DNA of 37,776 nt from NCBI GenBank assembly GCA_016196295.1, contig JACPYA010000081.1, positions 1 to 37,776 on the forward strand, in the 5' to 3' direction. The translations under genes were made by a program, and so were the position numbers. Shown here piece by piece: positions 17,847-25,192 of this stretch (within the stretch, counting starts at the first letter, position 1; each line of letters starts with the position of its first letter). This stretch comes from Candidatus Peregrinibacteria bacterium (GTDB lineage: Bacteria > Patescibacteriota > Gracilibacteria > Peribacterales > Peribacteraceae). The notes beneath the pieces are model-generated. The model searched no databases and was not told the origin of the DNA. It saw only the letters and a list, made by a program, of their open reading frames with translations.

Positions 17847-17874
17847 TTGTTGCCGTCATCAGAGGAGCTATACT
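17847..17874 (+). promoter_or_regulatory. Promoter of the 17897 lipoprotein gene
   Basis: TTGTTG (17847-17852), 16-base spacer, TATACT (17869-17874), 22 bases before the ATG. A perfect TTGACA at 17831-17836 is too far from this -10 to pair with it. Confidence 0.5.
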
Positions 17875-17896
17875 GCCCCGTCACCCCTCTTCTCCT

Positions 17897-18796
17897 ATGA
17901 AACGCCTCGCAGCCATTTCTCAGCTTTCGCTCGCTCTGCTCCTGGCAGGGTGTCTCGGCGGCCAAGTGACGAACGAACCGGCGGCGCAGCCGCCACAGCA
18001 GTCGTCGTCCGGGGGAGATCGGCCGCAAGTCACGAAGAACGTGACGTACCGCGGCGTCGTGGAGGAAGCAGGCATCAGCATTTACATGGAAGGGTCTCAT
18101 CGCTTGGCGCTGCCAGACGGGCGCGTGTTGCTCTTGCAGAGCGAAAGCCTGGAGCTCGACGACTACGTGGGCGAGGATGTGCTCGCGACGGGCGATATCC
18201 GCCCGACCGTCGAGGCCGGCGGCATCATCATGGAAGTGAAGGAGATCGAGAGCATGGAAGAATCCTCGAGTTCGAGCGCGCAGGCAGTGTCCTCCGCTCC
18301 ATCATCGCTCGCGGTGTCCTCTGCAGCGGCATCCGTCGCCGCATCGGCGGGAACATCCGTGGCTGCCTCCTCGGTCGCCGCGGAACCGGTGTCGGGAGAA
18401 ATCGCGGCGCGCGCAGCCGTCATGGCCAGGGATGACACGGCACAGGGCAACTGGACCCAGCAGTACTGCTCGTCGCACATCGGGTTCTGCATCCCGGTAC
18501 ACCGAAACTGGTGGTTCAAGTCGTTCGGCACGACGACGTCCTCCCTCTGGCACGTCGAGATCGCCCCGGCGGAAATCGAGACTATCGGCGAGGGACCGCT
18601 CGTGCTGAACCTCGTCTCGGGGAGCCTGGAGTCGATCGGTGCAAGCGATCGAGAAGTACGGGCCGTGGGCGACCGCGTGATCGGTTACCGCGCATGGACG
18701 GACAATCGCCACTTCGAGATCTCCGCGCCGAGCAACCTGCAGGCCGCCGTGAAGTACATCACGGATAATTTGGCAGTGTATGAAGCAACTGAGTAG
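17897..18796 (+). CDS. Lipoprotein with Ser/Ala-rich linker
   Basis: The 299-residue protein has a lipoprotein signal: MKRLAAISQLSLALLLAGCLG with lipobox LAGC, so Cys19 should be lipidated. After a Q/S-rich spacer comes a small beta-rich domain (about 45-110; VTYRGVVEEAGISIYMEG, DYVGEDVLATGDI). A low-complexity Ser/Ala/Val linker (about 118-165) leads to a C-terminal domain with QYCSSHIGFCIPVHRNWWFKSFG, likely disulfide bonded. No family is recognised. The frame is open back to 17750 but that part lies in the MITE-like element; the start at 17897 is clear from the signal peptide. Confidence 0.8.
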   Translation: MKRLAAISQLSLALLLAGCLGGQVTNEPAAQPPQQSSSGGDRPQVTKNVTYRGVVEEAGISIYMEGSHRLALPDGRVLLLQSESLELDDYVGEDVLATGDIRPTVEAGGIIMEVKEIESMEESSSSSAQAVSSAPSSLAVSSAAASVAASAGTSVAASSVAAEPVSGEIAARAAVMARDDTAQGNWTQQYCSSHIGFCIPVHRNWWFKSFGTTTSSLWHVEIAPAEIETIGEGPLVLNLVSGSLESIGASDREVRAVGDRVIGYRAWTDNRHFEISAPSNLQAAVKYITDNLAVYEATE

Positions 18797-18829
18797 GTGC
18801 GAAGAAGGAAGTGATGAGTGGAGTCCAAG

Positions 18830-18920
18830 GAAACCAATGAAACCAAAGAGACCGAGGAACAGAAATGCATGATAAACACATCCTTGGTCTCCTTGGTTTC
18901 CTCGGTCTCTTTGGTTTCCT
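18830..18920. repeat. Purine/pyrimidine-biased palindrome upstream of the 18976 gene
   Basis: A 21-base arm at 18839-18859 (starting GAAACCAAAGAG) is perfectly complementary to 18898-18918 (ending CTCTTTGGTTTC), with a 38-base loop. Each arm is built of degenerate ACCAAGGA-type units. A related, less perfect palindrome lies on the other side of the next gene (19573-19650). Confidence 0.85.
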
Positions 18921-18975
18921 CATCAAGGAATCCCTCTCATTGCACCAATCCTCCCGGAGTTTTAGACTCAGAGCC

Positions 18976-19566
18976 ATGCCGCTCTCCACCTACACGGCAC
19001 GGGACGGCGACGGGAAGTCGATCCGCGGAAGCATCGAGGCATTCAGCGCGCAAGCGGCGCGGGATACGTTGCGCGAGATGGATCTCCAGGCGGAAGAGAT
19101 CTACGAAGTGCCGGAACATTTGCGCGATCCAGATCCCGTAGAGGTTGAGGCACCGAAGTCCCCTGCGTGGATGACGACGGCACCGGCGAGACCGCCTGTC
19201 CTCACGCATGAGCAGATCGTGGCCGATCATATCGCGATCAAGCAGGAGCAACTGCTTCATCCCCGTTCGAACGTCGTCTACTTCCCGCTCCTCGACACTC
19301 TGCGCCTCTACGCGGGCTGGCTCTTGTCATGGTACTTCCTGATCTTCGCGTTCGGGTCGTATGCGTATTTGCGAGAACTGCCGTGGTCGATCCCCCTCGT
19401 GTCAGGGCTCTTCCAGTCTCCCGTCATCATCAGCTTCGCCTTCGGCGCGTTCCTCTTCCTCCTCCTGACGGAGCTGCATCGGATCCTCGGCAAAGGAAAG
19501 TGGGCAGGCCTCCTCATGGCCGCAGCATGGTTTGGAGTGTTCGTGTTATTTCGGATGAATATGTAA
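18976..19566 (+). CDS. Membrane protein with PilC/GspF-like N-terminal segment
   Basis: The 196-residue protein begins MPLSTYTARDGDGKSIRGSI with EAFSAQAARDTLREMDLQ next. This resembles the start of the cytoplasmic domain of type II secretion/type IV pilus F proteins (Y-x-A-x-D-x2-G-x3-x-G-x-I-E-A-x-S). A short linker and a helical stretch are followed by three hydrophobic segments near residues 115-195 (AGWLLSWYFLIFAFGSYAYL; PVIISFAFGAFLFLLL; WAGLLMAAAWFGVFVLF). Full PilC has about 400 residues and different membrane topology, so this is at most a fragment or fusion. The start is chosen after the palindrome; the frame is open upstream to 18865 through that repeat. Confidence 0.6.
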   Translation: MPLSTYTARDGDGKSIRGSIEAFSAQAARDTLREMDLQAEEIYEVPEHLRDPDPVEVEAPKSPAWMTTAPARPPVLTHEQIVADHIAIKQEQLLHPRSNVVYFPLLDTLRLYAGWLLSWYFLIFAFGSYAYLRELPWSIPLVSGLFQSPVIISFAFGAFLFLLLTELHRILGKGKWAGLLMAAAWFGVFVLFRMNM

Positions 19567-19572
19567 GGGATC

Positions 19573-19650
19573 GAGAAACCGAGGAGACCAAGGATATGAA
19601 AAAATTCCTTGGCTTCATCGGTTTCTTTGGTTTCATTGGTCTCCTCCGCA
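19573..19650. repeat. Second purine/pyrimidine-biased palindrome
   Basis: GAGAAACCGAGGAGACCAAG on the left is imperfectly complementary to CCTTGGCTTCATCGGTTTCT on the right. Unit composition matches the palindrome at 18830-18920, so the pair brackets the 18976-19566 gene. It sits between two converging genes. Confidence 0.7.
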
Positions 19651-19656
19651 GGACTA

Positions 19657-20283
19657 TTAAAGCCCCAATTGTTTTCGAATATCGCCAATCTGACTCTCTT
19701 CTTCTTTCTTCGCGCTCTTCTGAACCATCAGCGCCTGCAGGTCTTTCCAGTCTTCCGCGTGCTTCTGCTCCAGCTTCATGAGTTGGAGGAGGTGCTTCGG
19801 CGAGAGTTCGCTGAACTTGCGCTTCTCTTCGTCCAAGATCTTCTGGAGCTCGTCGATCTGGAATTGCGAGAGCTTCGGCACGGCCTGAATGATGCGCCAC
19901 TTCTCATCGCGCGTGAGCGAAATGCTGCCGCGAAGGAGGGTCAGGAAACGCGACTCGTCGAAGGTGGTCTCCGGATGAGCCGGCACCGCGATGTTCTCGT
20001 TCGAGAGCTTCGCCGTGATGGTCCCGAAGCGGTAGCTGCCGACTTCGCCCAAAATGCGGATGTCCTCGTCGTCGTACCCCATGGCCTTCGTGGCCTGCGT
20101 GCCCGGGGGCGGCGGAGGCGGCCCCGCATCGGCGGGAGGGGCTGCCCCGTCATCGCCTTGTCCCGTGCTTTGGCTGGGCGGAGGGGGCGGCGGCGACGCG
20201 AACACTTGCGTCGGATCGAGCCCTTCCTGAGGGACAGGATCGCCCGGTCTCGGTGGCGGCGGTGGAGTCGGCTGATCGGCCAT
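19657..20283 (-). CDS. Proline-rich hypothetical protein, 208 aa
   Basis: Not recognised. Residues 1-65 are low-complexity and proline-rich (MADQPTPPPPPRPGDPVPQE; runs of six Pro). The rest is soluble and helical with charged segments (LSQFQIDELQKILDEEKRKFSEL; LMKLEQKHAEDWKDLQALM). A short folded part around KAMGYDDEDIRILGEVGSYRFG joins them. There is no signal peptide or membrane segment. The C-terminal helix could be a coiled coil. A TATAAC lies six bases before the ATG, suggesting another near-leaderless start, though no -35 fits well. Confidence 0.7.
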   Translation of the reverse strand: MADQPTPPPPPRPGDPVPQEGLDPTQVFASPPPPPPSQSTGQGDDGAAPPADAGPPPPPPGTQATKAMGYDDEDIRILGEVGSYRFGTITAKLSNENIAVPAHPETTFDESRFLTLLRGSISLTRDEKWRIIQAVPKLSQFQIDELQKILDEEKRKFSELSPKHLLQLMKLEQKHAEDWKDLQALMVQKSAKKEEESQIGDIRKQLGL

Positions 20284-20350
20284 AATTCGTTATAGGAGTG
20301 TAGCACTCGTTTTGGGGCTGACAACTGTTATTTAAATCGTATCAGCCTGA

Positions 20351-21451
20351 CTACAGCGCTTTTCGGAAGCGAGCGATTCCCAAGCGAACGAAGTCTCGTA
20401 CACGCCTGCTTGCAGATGTTGGCAGAATTTCGACCTCAGCGCCGATCCCTCGATCCTTCGGTGAGAGGTAGTGACTGGGAAATTGTCCCCGACTTCCCCA
20501 GTTTGTACCGGGCTCCCAGCGGCGAGAAAGTTCGTAGTATCCAGCCGCACTTTCGCCCTCTTCGATGTCCGCGGGATTGTGCCACAGCCCCCACTCGCCT
20601 TCCGGAATGTTCGCAAGACAGTTTGCGACGTTCGCACGAATGACCGATTGACCCACACGCACGAGAACCGTTCCATCGATGAATTGTCTCTCTTCGATGT
20701 CCTCCAACAATTTGGAAAGATCCGGCGTGATGATGCGTCGGTTGTGATAGGGCTGATCGATGAAGGCGACTTCGTCATGCTCGAGGTCGGGAATAACATG
20801 ATCAAGAACTTCCCTGCAATTGCCGCGGCGCCAGACGAGCTCGAGATGTTCGGGTGCTTCGTGACCGGTCATGCCATAGAGAGAGGAACGGAATTGTTCG
20901 AGGGAAGTTGTGAGCGGATGTCCCTCTGTCGGGATGCGGAAGAGAGCATCAATTTTATTTCTGATTTTGAGATACTGCAGAACACCCGCTGGTACCGCAT
21001 AGACTTCGACCCCGTCTACGAACGCCAGGTAAAAATCATTGCCGTTCCTTCGTTCTTCTCTCTTCTGATCCCGAGGCGCGTAGTTCAAGAGAACGCGCAG
21101 CGTCTTATCTTCCCAATCCCTCATTGCCGTCGCGACATCTTCCGGCACCGACCTCCTTGACCGCGCAGCCTGCAATTCTGCGTGCCCGATTCTATCTCGG
21201 ATCATACTCGGAAGACCCGTCAGAAAATCTGCAGCGTACTTCAGGACGCGAGGGTCCATTTTTCCAATGCTGTACACTACATCTCTGAGAGGCCGGAGGT
21301 GTCTGGCCAAAATGGTCTGTTCCGCATCGAAATCTCCCGGAAAATCTCCGACGTCCGTCACTTCAATGAGTGCGTGCGTGGGCTTCTGGACGATCCTTCG
21401 CTCATCGGGAGTCAGGTGCTCGAGCGGATCTGTGGAGGGGCTGTGGTGCAT
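20351..21451 (-). CDS. Hypothetical protein, 366 aa
   Basis: Not recognised with confidence. The soluble acidic protein lacks signal peptide and membrane segments. A helical N-terminal half (LTPDERRIVQKPTHALIEVTDV; FLTGLPSMIRDRIGHAELQAARSRRSVPEDVATAMRDWEDKTLRVLLNYAPRDQ) is followed by NGNDFYLAFVDGVEVYAVPAG and a C-terminal region with VGQSVIRANVANCLANIPEGEWGLWHNP. It ends in a basic helix (RRVRDFVRLGIARFRKAL). A TATACT box 13 bases before the ATG supports the start and predicts a leader of about 6 nt. The terminator of the upstream small gene directly abuts this -10 box. Confidence 0.65.
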   Translation of the reverse strand: MHHSPSTDPLEHLTPDERRIVQKPTHALIEVTDVGDFPGDFDAEQTILARHLRPLRDVVYSIGKMDPRVLKYAADFLTGLPSMIRDRIGHAELQAARSRRSVPEDVATAMRDWEDKTLRVLLNYAPRDQKREERRNGNDFYLAFVDGVEVYAVPAGVLQYLKIRNKIDALFRIPTEGHPLTTSLEQFRSSLYGMTGHEAPEHLELVWRRGNCREVLDHVIPDLEHDEVAFIDQPYHNRRIITPDLSKLLEDIEERQFIDGTVLVRVGQSVIRANVANCLANIPEGEWGLWHNPADIEEGESAAGYYELSRRWEPGTNWGSRGQFPSHYLSPKDRGIGAEVEILPTSASRRVRDFVRLGIARFRKAL

Positions 21452-21464
21452 GAGACGGATTGGA

Positions 21465-21470
21465 AGTATA
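21465..21470 (-). promoter_or_regulatory. -10 box of the 20351-21451 gene
   Basis: Minus-strand TATACT, 13 bases before the ATG at 21451. No convincing -35 at 17-base spacing, because that region is the terminator hairpin of the previous gene. Confidence 0.45.
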
Positions 21471-21496
21471 GAAAGAAAACCCCCGTTTCGCGAGGG
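21471..21496 (-). terminator. Rho-independent terminator after the 21590-21799 gene
   Basis: On the minus strand, CCCTCG, loop CGAAA, CGGGGG (one T-G pair), then TTTTCTTTC. It lies between the small gene's stop (21590) and the next start (21451). Confidence 0.75.
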
Positions 21497-21589
21497 CGAG
21501 CATTGGTCTTATTGTCGAGTTACGACCGCATCTGCCCCCGCATGGAGCGCATCATCATGCCTGTGACAGAAAGGAAAAAAGACATGGTT

Positions 21590-21799
21590 CTATGCCGCAA
21601 GATCGGGATGCAAGGGTTCCTCGAGTTCTGCTGCGATTTGAACCAATTGCTCTTTCGTAAGATCAACACCATCCGCAAGCCGGGTATTGATACCCTTAAT
21701 GAATCGGGTGTTTCTCTGGTCACGCCATTCCTTCCACTCAGGATCAGCCTGACTGAAAAGCTTTCCGCCGGGACCAATATTCATAACTGTCATAACCAA
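21590..21799 (-). CDS. Hypothetical small protein, 69 aa
   Basis: Not recognised. The soluble, charged protein (MVMTVMNIGPGGKLFSQADP, then EWKEWRDQRNTRFIKGINTR, then LADGVDLTKEQLVQIAAELEE) has two likely helices. The real start may be the internal Met of MNIGPGG. The call rests on residue composition and on a good terminator just downstream; competing frames over the same DNA give less protein-like sequences. AT-rich compared with recG next to it. Confidence 0.5.
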   Translation of the reverse strand: MVMTVMNIGPGGKLFSQADPEWKEWRDQRNTRFIKGINTRLADGVDLTKEQLVQIAAELEEPLHPDLAA

Positions 21800-21882
21800 A
21801 CAGCAGGGCTATCCTATGATTCTCTTTTCTGAAGTCAAGAAAGTCGGCCGCTTGATCCTGAATTCGGTTCAAAATCTCGAAA

Positions 21883-23961
21883 TTATGAAAGAGAACCCGC
21901 TTTGATCCCAAGCATTTTCTCCGCGGCTCTCCGTGCTCGGACGACCAACTCGGGATTGAGGAGGCTTCCGATCTGCAATTCCGGGATGCCGCTCTGGCGA
22001 AGGCCGTAGAGCTCTCCCGGGCCGCGAAGTTTCAGGTCGATCTCCGCGAGCATGAACCCGGAGTCGTGCTCCTCCATCGCCTTGAGTCGCGGGGACTGCG
22101 CTTGCGATTGCGTGGTCGTGAAGAGGAAACAGTGGCTCTTCGCGTCGCCGCGACCCACACGGCCACGGAGCTGATGGAGCTGCGCGAGACCGAAGCGCTC
22201 GGCTCCCTCGATGAGGATGATCGTCGCGTTCGGAACATCGATGCCGACCTCGATGACGGAAGTGGAGACGAGGATGTCGCTCTCCCGCGCGCGGAACGCG
22301 CGCATGATCTCCTGTTTCTCCTCGGGCCTCAGTTTCCCATGGAGCATCGCGATGCGACGACGTGGGAATTCGATCTTCAGTCGCTGCGCCTCCGCGGTGA
22401 CATTCTTCACCTCCAGGAGTTCATCGCTCTCCGTGATGAGCGGGCAGATGACGAATGCTTGTCTCCCCTCTCCGATCTGCGCGTCGATGAAGCGCTCCAC
22501 GATGGTGCGGTCCTTCGGCGAGACGACTTTGGTGTGGATCGGCTGGCGCTTGCCGGGTTTCTCCAGCAGCACGGAGAGGTCATGATCGCCGAATGCCGTG
22601 AGGGCGAGCGTGCGCGGGATGGGCGTCGCCGTCATCGAGAGGAAGTGCGGGCTTCCCTTGTCGCGCAGCCGCTGGCGCTGGAGCACGCCGAAGCGATGCT
22701 GCTCATCGACGATCACCAGGCGAAGATCTTTGAAGCGCACGCTGTCTTCGATCAGCGCGTGCGTGCCGATCGCGACATCCACCGTGCCCGCGGCCATCCC
22801 TTGTCGCAGTTCTTCCGCCTCCGCTTTGGGCGTGGAACCGGTCAGGAGAGCAACGGAGGGAAGTGGAAAGTTGAAAATGGAAAGTGGAAAGTTTTCCTTC
22901 TCTTTCCTCTTTGCACTTTCCACTTTCCACTCGTTACTCTGAAGATAGGAATAGAAATTCAAAAGCAGTCGAGTGATAGTAGCTGCATGCTGCCTGGCAA
23001 GTACCTCGGTCGGCACCATCAGCGCGCACTGGCCGCCATGCGAAAGAACATTGGCCATCACCGCGACCGCGACGAGCGTTTTTCCCGATCCCACATCTCC
23101 CTCAAGCAGCCGCGACATCGGCACATCCTTTTCCATGTCCCGAAGAATTTCGTAGATGGCGATCTTCTGGCTGTTCGTCGGCGTGAACTTGAGCGAGGCG
23201 AAGAGTGCTTTGATGAGTTCCACTTCCATCGGGGTTCGAAGCCTCTCCTGAGTGGAGCCTTGCCACTCTTTTTTTCGTTCGAGCGCCTGGCGCTGCACCG
23301 CAAACATCTCTTCGAATGCCATCCGATTGCGAGCTTTCAAGACGTCCTCGGGCTTCTCTGGAAAATGCAGCGAGCGAATGGCATCTTTTCGTGAGAGCAA
23401 CTTCTCCTCGCGGATCAATGACTCCGGAAGCGTTTCCGAAATCAGATCGAGTGCCTCCTTCACGAGCACCATCTTCTCCCGCAACCACTTCGTATTGATG
23501 ATGTCATGCTGAGGATAGACGGGAACGAGTCGTCCCGCGTGGACGAGCGCACGCTCGCCTCCTCTCTCGAAACTCGGGCTCTGGAACTGCAGCTTGTACC
23601 CGCTCTCGATCAGTTTGCCTGTCATCACCACTTCGTCGCCGTCTTTGATCATGCGCATGATGTGCGGCTGGTTGAACCACACGGCCTGCGCCGTCGCCCC
23701 TTCGGCATCGGTGAAGCTCGCTGTCACGATCCTCTTGCGGGTACGCGTGAACGCCATCTTCAAGTTCGTGACCGTCCCGCGGATCGTCACCTTTTGCTCC
23801 AGCGGGGCAGCCGTGATCGTCTGCATTTCGCTTAAGTCCTCATGGGCCCTCGGCAAATAGTTCAGGAGATCTCCCACCGTGCGGATCCCCATCTTCTCGA
23901 GCGCTTCGAGGTGATCTTTCGTTGTGCGGAGGACGCCTTTGAGCGGGCTGGTGAGGTTCAT
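21883..23961 (-). CDS. recG: ATP-dependent DNA helicase RecG
   Basis: The 692-residue branch-migration helicase remodels stalled forks and Holliday junctions. The N-terminal wedge/OB domain (about 1-230) includes MGIRTVGDLLNYLPRAHED. The helicase core shows Walker A LEGDVGSGKTLVAVAVMA, DEQHRFGVLQRQRL (DEQH box), SMTATPIPRTLALT, VSTSVIEVGIDVPNAT and QLHQLRGRVGRG. The start is placed at 23961 (MNLTSPLKGVLRTTKDHLEA); extending to 24096 would translate a repeat. Between motifs Ia and Ib, after ITRLLLNFYSYL, about 25 extra residues (SNEWKVESAKRKEKENF...) are encoded by an in-frame palindrome at 22857-22933. Confidence 0.97.
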   Translation of the reverse strand: MNLTSPLKGVLRTTKDHLEALEKMGIRTVGDLLNYLPRAHEDLSEMQTITAAPLEQKVTIRGTVTNLKMAFTRTRKRIVTASFTDAEGATAQAVWFNQPHIMRMIKDGDEVVMTGKLIESGYKLQFQSPSFERGGERALVHAGRLVPVYPQHDIINTKWLREKMVLVKEALDLISETLPESLIREEKLLSRKDAIRSLHFPEKPEDVLKARNRMAFEEMFAVQRQALERKKEWQGSTQERLRTPMEVELIKALFASLKFTPTNSQKIAIYEILRDMEKDVPMSRLLEGDVGSGKTLVAVAVMANVLSHGGQCALMVPTEVLARQHAATITRLLLNFYSYLQSNEWKVESAKRKEKENFPLSIFNFPLPSVALLTGSTPKAEAEELRQGMAAGTVDVAIGTHALIEDSVRFKDLRLVIVDEQHRFGVLQRQRLRDKGSPHFLSMTATPIPRTLALTAFGDHDLSVLLEKPGKRQPIHTKVVSPKDRTIVERFIDAQIGEGRQAFVICPLITESDELLEVKNVTAEAQRLKIEFPRRRIAMLHGKLRPEEKQEIMRAFRARESDILVSTSVIEVGIDVPNATIILIEGAERFGLAQLHQLRGRVGRGDAKSHCFLFTTTQSQAQSPRLKAMEEHDSGFMLAEIDLKLRGPGELYGLRQSGIPELQIGSLLNPELVVRARRAAEKMLGIKAGSLS
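22857..22933. repeat. Palindromic repeat inserted in frame inside recG
   Basis: TGGAAAGTGGAAAGT at 22878-22892 is perfectly complementary to ACTTTCCACTTTCCA at 22915-22929, with further GTGGAAAG units on the left side. The stretch encodes about 25 residues absent from RecG of E. coli as I recall it, at a surface position between helicase motifs, and leaves the reading frame intact. Confidence 0.85.
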
Positions 23962-23984
23962 GGGAATAGAAGTATAGCGAACGA

Positions 23985-24041
23985 CCCCCACCCGGCGCTT
24001 CGCGCCACCCTCCCCCATCGGGGGAGGGATGGGGTGGGGGC
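23985..24041. repeat. Solo C-rich hairpin related to DUF559-unit ends
   Basis: Outer arms CCCCCACCC (23985-23993) and GGGGTGGGGG (24031-24040) enclose a GGCGCTTCGCGCC hairpin and an inner CCCTCCCCC (24008-24016)/GGGGGAGGG (24020-24028) hairpin. The inner hairpin matches those at the DUF559 units, but no gene is present. It lies between the SLH-thioredoxin stop and the recG start. Confidence 0.75.
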
Positions 24042-24092
24042 GTTCCAGAAAAGAATAATTGAGGAAATCTCGGGGGAAGACCGAGAACTCTG

Positions 24093-25079
24093 TCACCTAT
24101 TCAACAAATCCCTCAGCATCGACTCACTCGGGAATGTCACGCGCGTGATCTCGTTGCCCGAGCCGTCGATCAAAACGAACGTGTCTTGGCTCGTGACGCC
24201 GAAACGGCTCTTGAGCGAGGTTTGCGTGTCGTAGTCTACTTTGTAAGTGGGAACCGGCATGGTCTCGCTGCTGTACCAGCTCGTGAGGCGCGCGTCGTTT
24301 GCCTTGCAGTACGGACACCACGACGCGTGGAAGAAGAGGACGGACTTCTGCCCGTTGCCGATGACACCCTCTTGATAGGCCAAGTACGCCGGTGCATTCG
24401 TGGACGGTGGATTGGATGACACGACGCTGCTCACGGAAGACGAGGCAGGCGGCGTGAAGAACGCGCTCTCGGACGAGGATGCGTCGCCATGAAGCGGGAT
24501 GTATCCCTTCAAGCGGTAGATGAGCTCCGCCATGTCGCCCCGCGTCATCTTCTGATCGAACGACCGGATGGAAGGAGGCTGCGAGTTCTTCGCGGTGATC
24601 TCACTCACGTACGGGAGGTACCACGGCTGTCCGAGCGGAGCGGGACTCACGGGGAATCCGTACGTGATGGACACGATCTTCGCGGCCTCGGCGTAGTTGA
24701 TGGTCTTCTCGGGACCGAAGGTGCCATCCGGATACCCCGCGATGATGCCGCTTGCATTCGCGAAGTAGACGTACTGCGCAAACCACGCATCGAACGAGAC
24801 ATCTGGGAAGGCGGCGAGGCGCACACGCGCGAGGAGATCATCGATCTCTGCTTGTGAATAGCGCGAGAGGACGACGATCTTCGTGAACTCGGCGCGGTTC
24901 ATGAGCGCATTCGGCTTGTATGTTCCGTCCGAGTACCCGCTGACGATCCCTTTTTGCTTCACCCACGTGATCGCGAGGTTATTCGGATGAGTGAACGGCA
25001 CGTCACGGAAGGCGCCGACCTGTGCGAAGGCGAATGCCGGCTGGAGCAGGAGGACGAGGAGGGCGATGAAACGCTTCAT
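24093..25079 (-). CDS. SLH-domain protein with C-terminal thioredoxin domain
   Basis: The 328-residue exported protein has signal peptide MKRFIALLVLLLQPAFAFAQ. Three S-layer-homology repeats follow (about 22-70, 85-135, 140-200), with FRDVPFTHPNNLAITWVKQKGIVSGYSDGTYKPN and FPDVSFDAWFAQYVYFANASGIIAGYPDGTFGPEKTINYAEAAKIV. A Ser-rich linker (SSSVSSVVSS) precedes a thioredoxin-like domain with active site HASWCPYCKAND near 250 and FVLIDGSGNEITRVTFPSE near the end. SLH repeats anchor proteins to the cell wall or S-layer, so this looks like a wall-tethered thiol redox protein. It is transcribed divergently from the Cys-rich lipoprotein gene at 25193. Confidence 0.93.
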   Translation of the reverse strand: MKRFIALLVLLLQPAFAFAQVGAFRDVPFTHPNNLAITWVKQKGIVSGYSDGTYKPNALMNRAEFTKIVVLSRYSQAEIDDLLARVRLAAFPDVSFDAWFAQYVYFANASGIIAGYPDGTFGPEKTINYAEAAKIVSITYGFPVSPAPLGQPWYLPYVSEITAKNSQPPSIRSFDQKMTRGDMAELIYRLKGYIPLHGDASSSESAFFTPPASSSVSSVVSSNPPSTNAPAYLAYQEGVIGNGQKSVLFFHASWCPYCKANDARLTSWYSSETMPVPTYKVDYDTQTSLKSRFGVTSQDTFVLIDGSGNEITRVTFPSESMLRDLLNR

Positions 25080-25192
25080 GGGCAAAGTGGAAAAATAGTT
25101 CAAGAAGTATACCGGAGCTTGCCCGACAAATCCTGTATTTATAGATCGATTTGGCGAGGTTCAGAGGCACGATGTACGATGCAGAGCGACGG

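Noticed and set aside
20301-20308. CIRCE half-site TAGCACTC upstream of the Pro-rich protein
   Set aside because: The second arm at N9 spacing is missing; only a short GAGTG/CACTC inverted repeat is present.
20351-21451. Assignment of the 366-aa protein to the SAM hydroxide adenosyltransferase fold
   Set aside because: A few segments (GNDFYLAFVDGVEVYAVP; VGQSVIRANVANCLA) gave a vague resemblance, but the family's N-terminal motifs are absent.
21182-21832. Plus-strand 216-codon frame
   Set aside because: It overlaps the start of the 366-aa gene, a minus-strand terminator and the 69-aa gene, and its sequence has no recognisable features.
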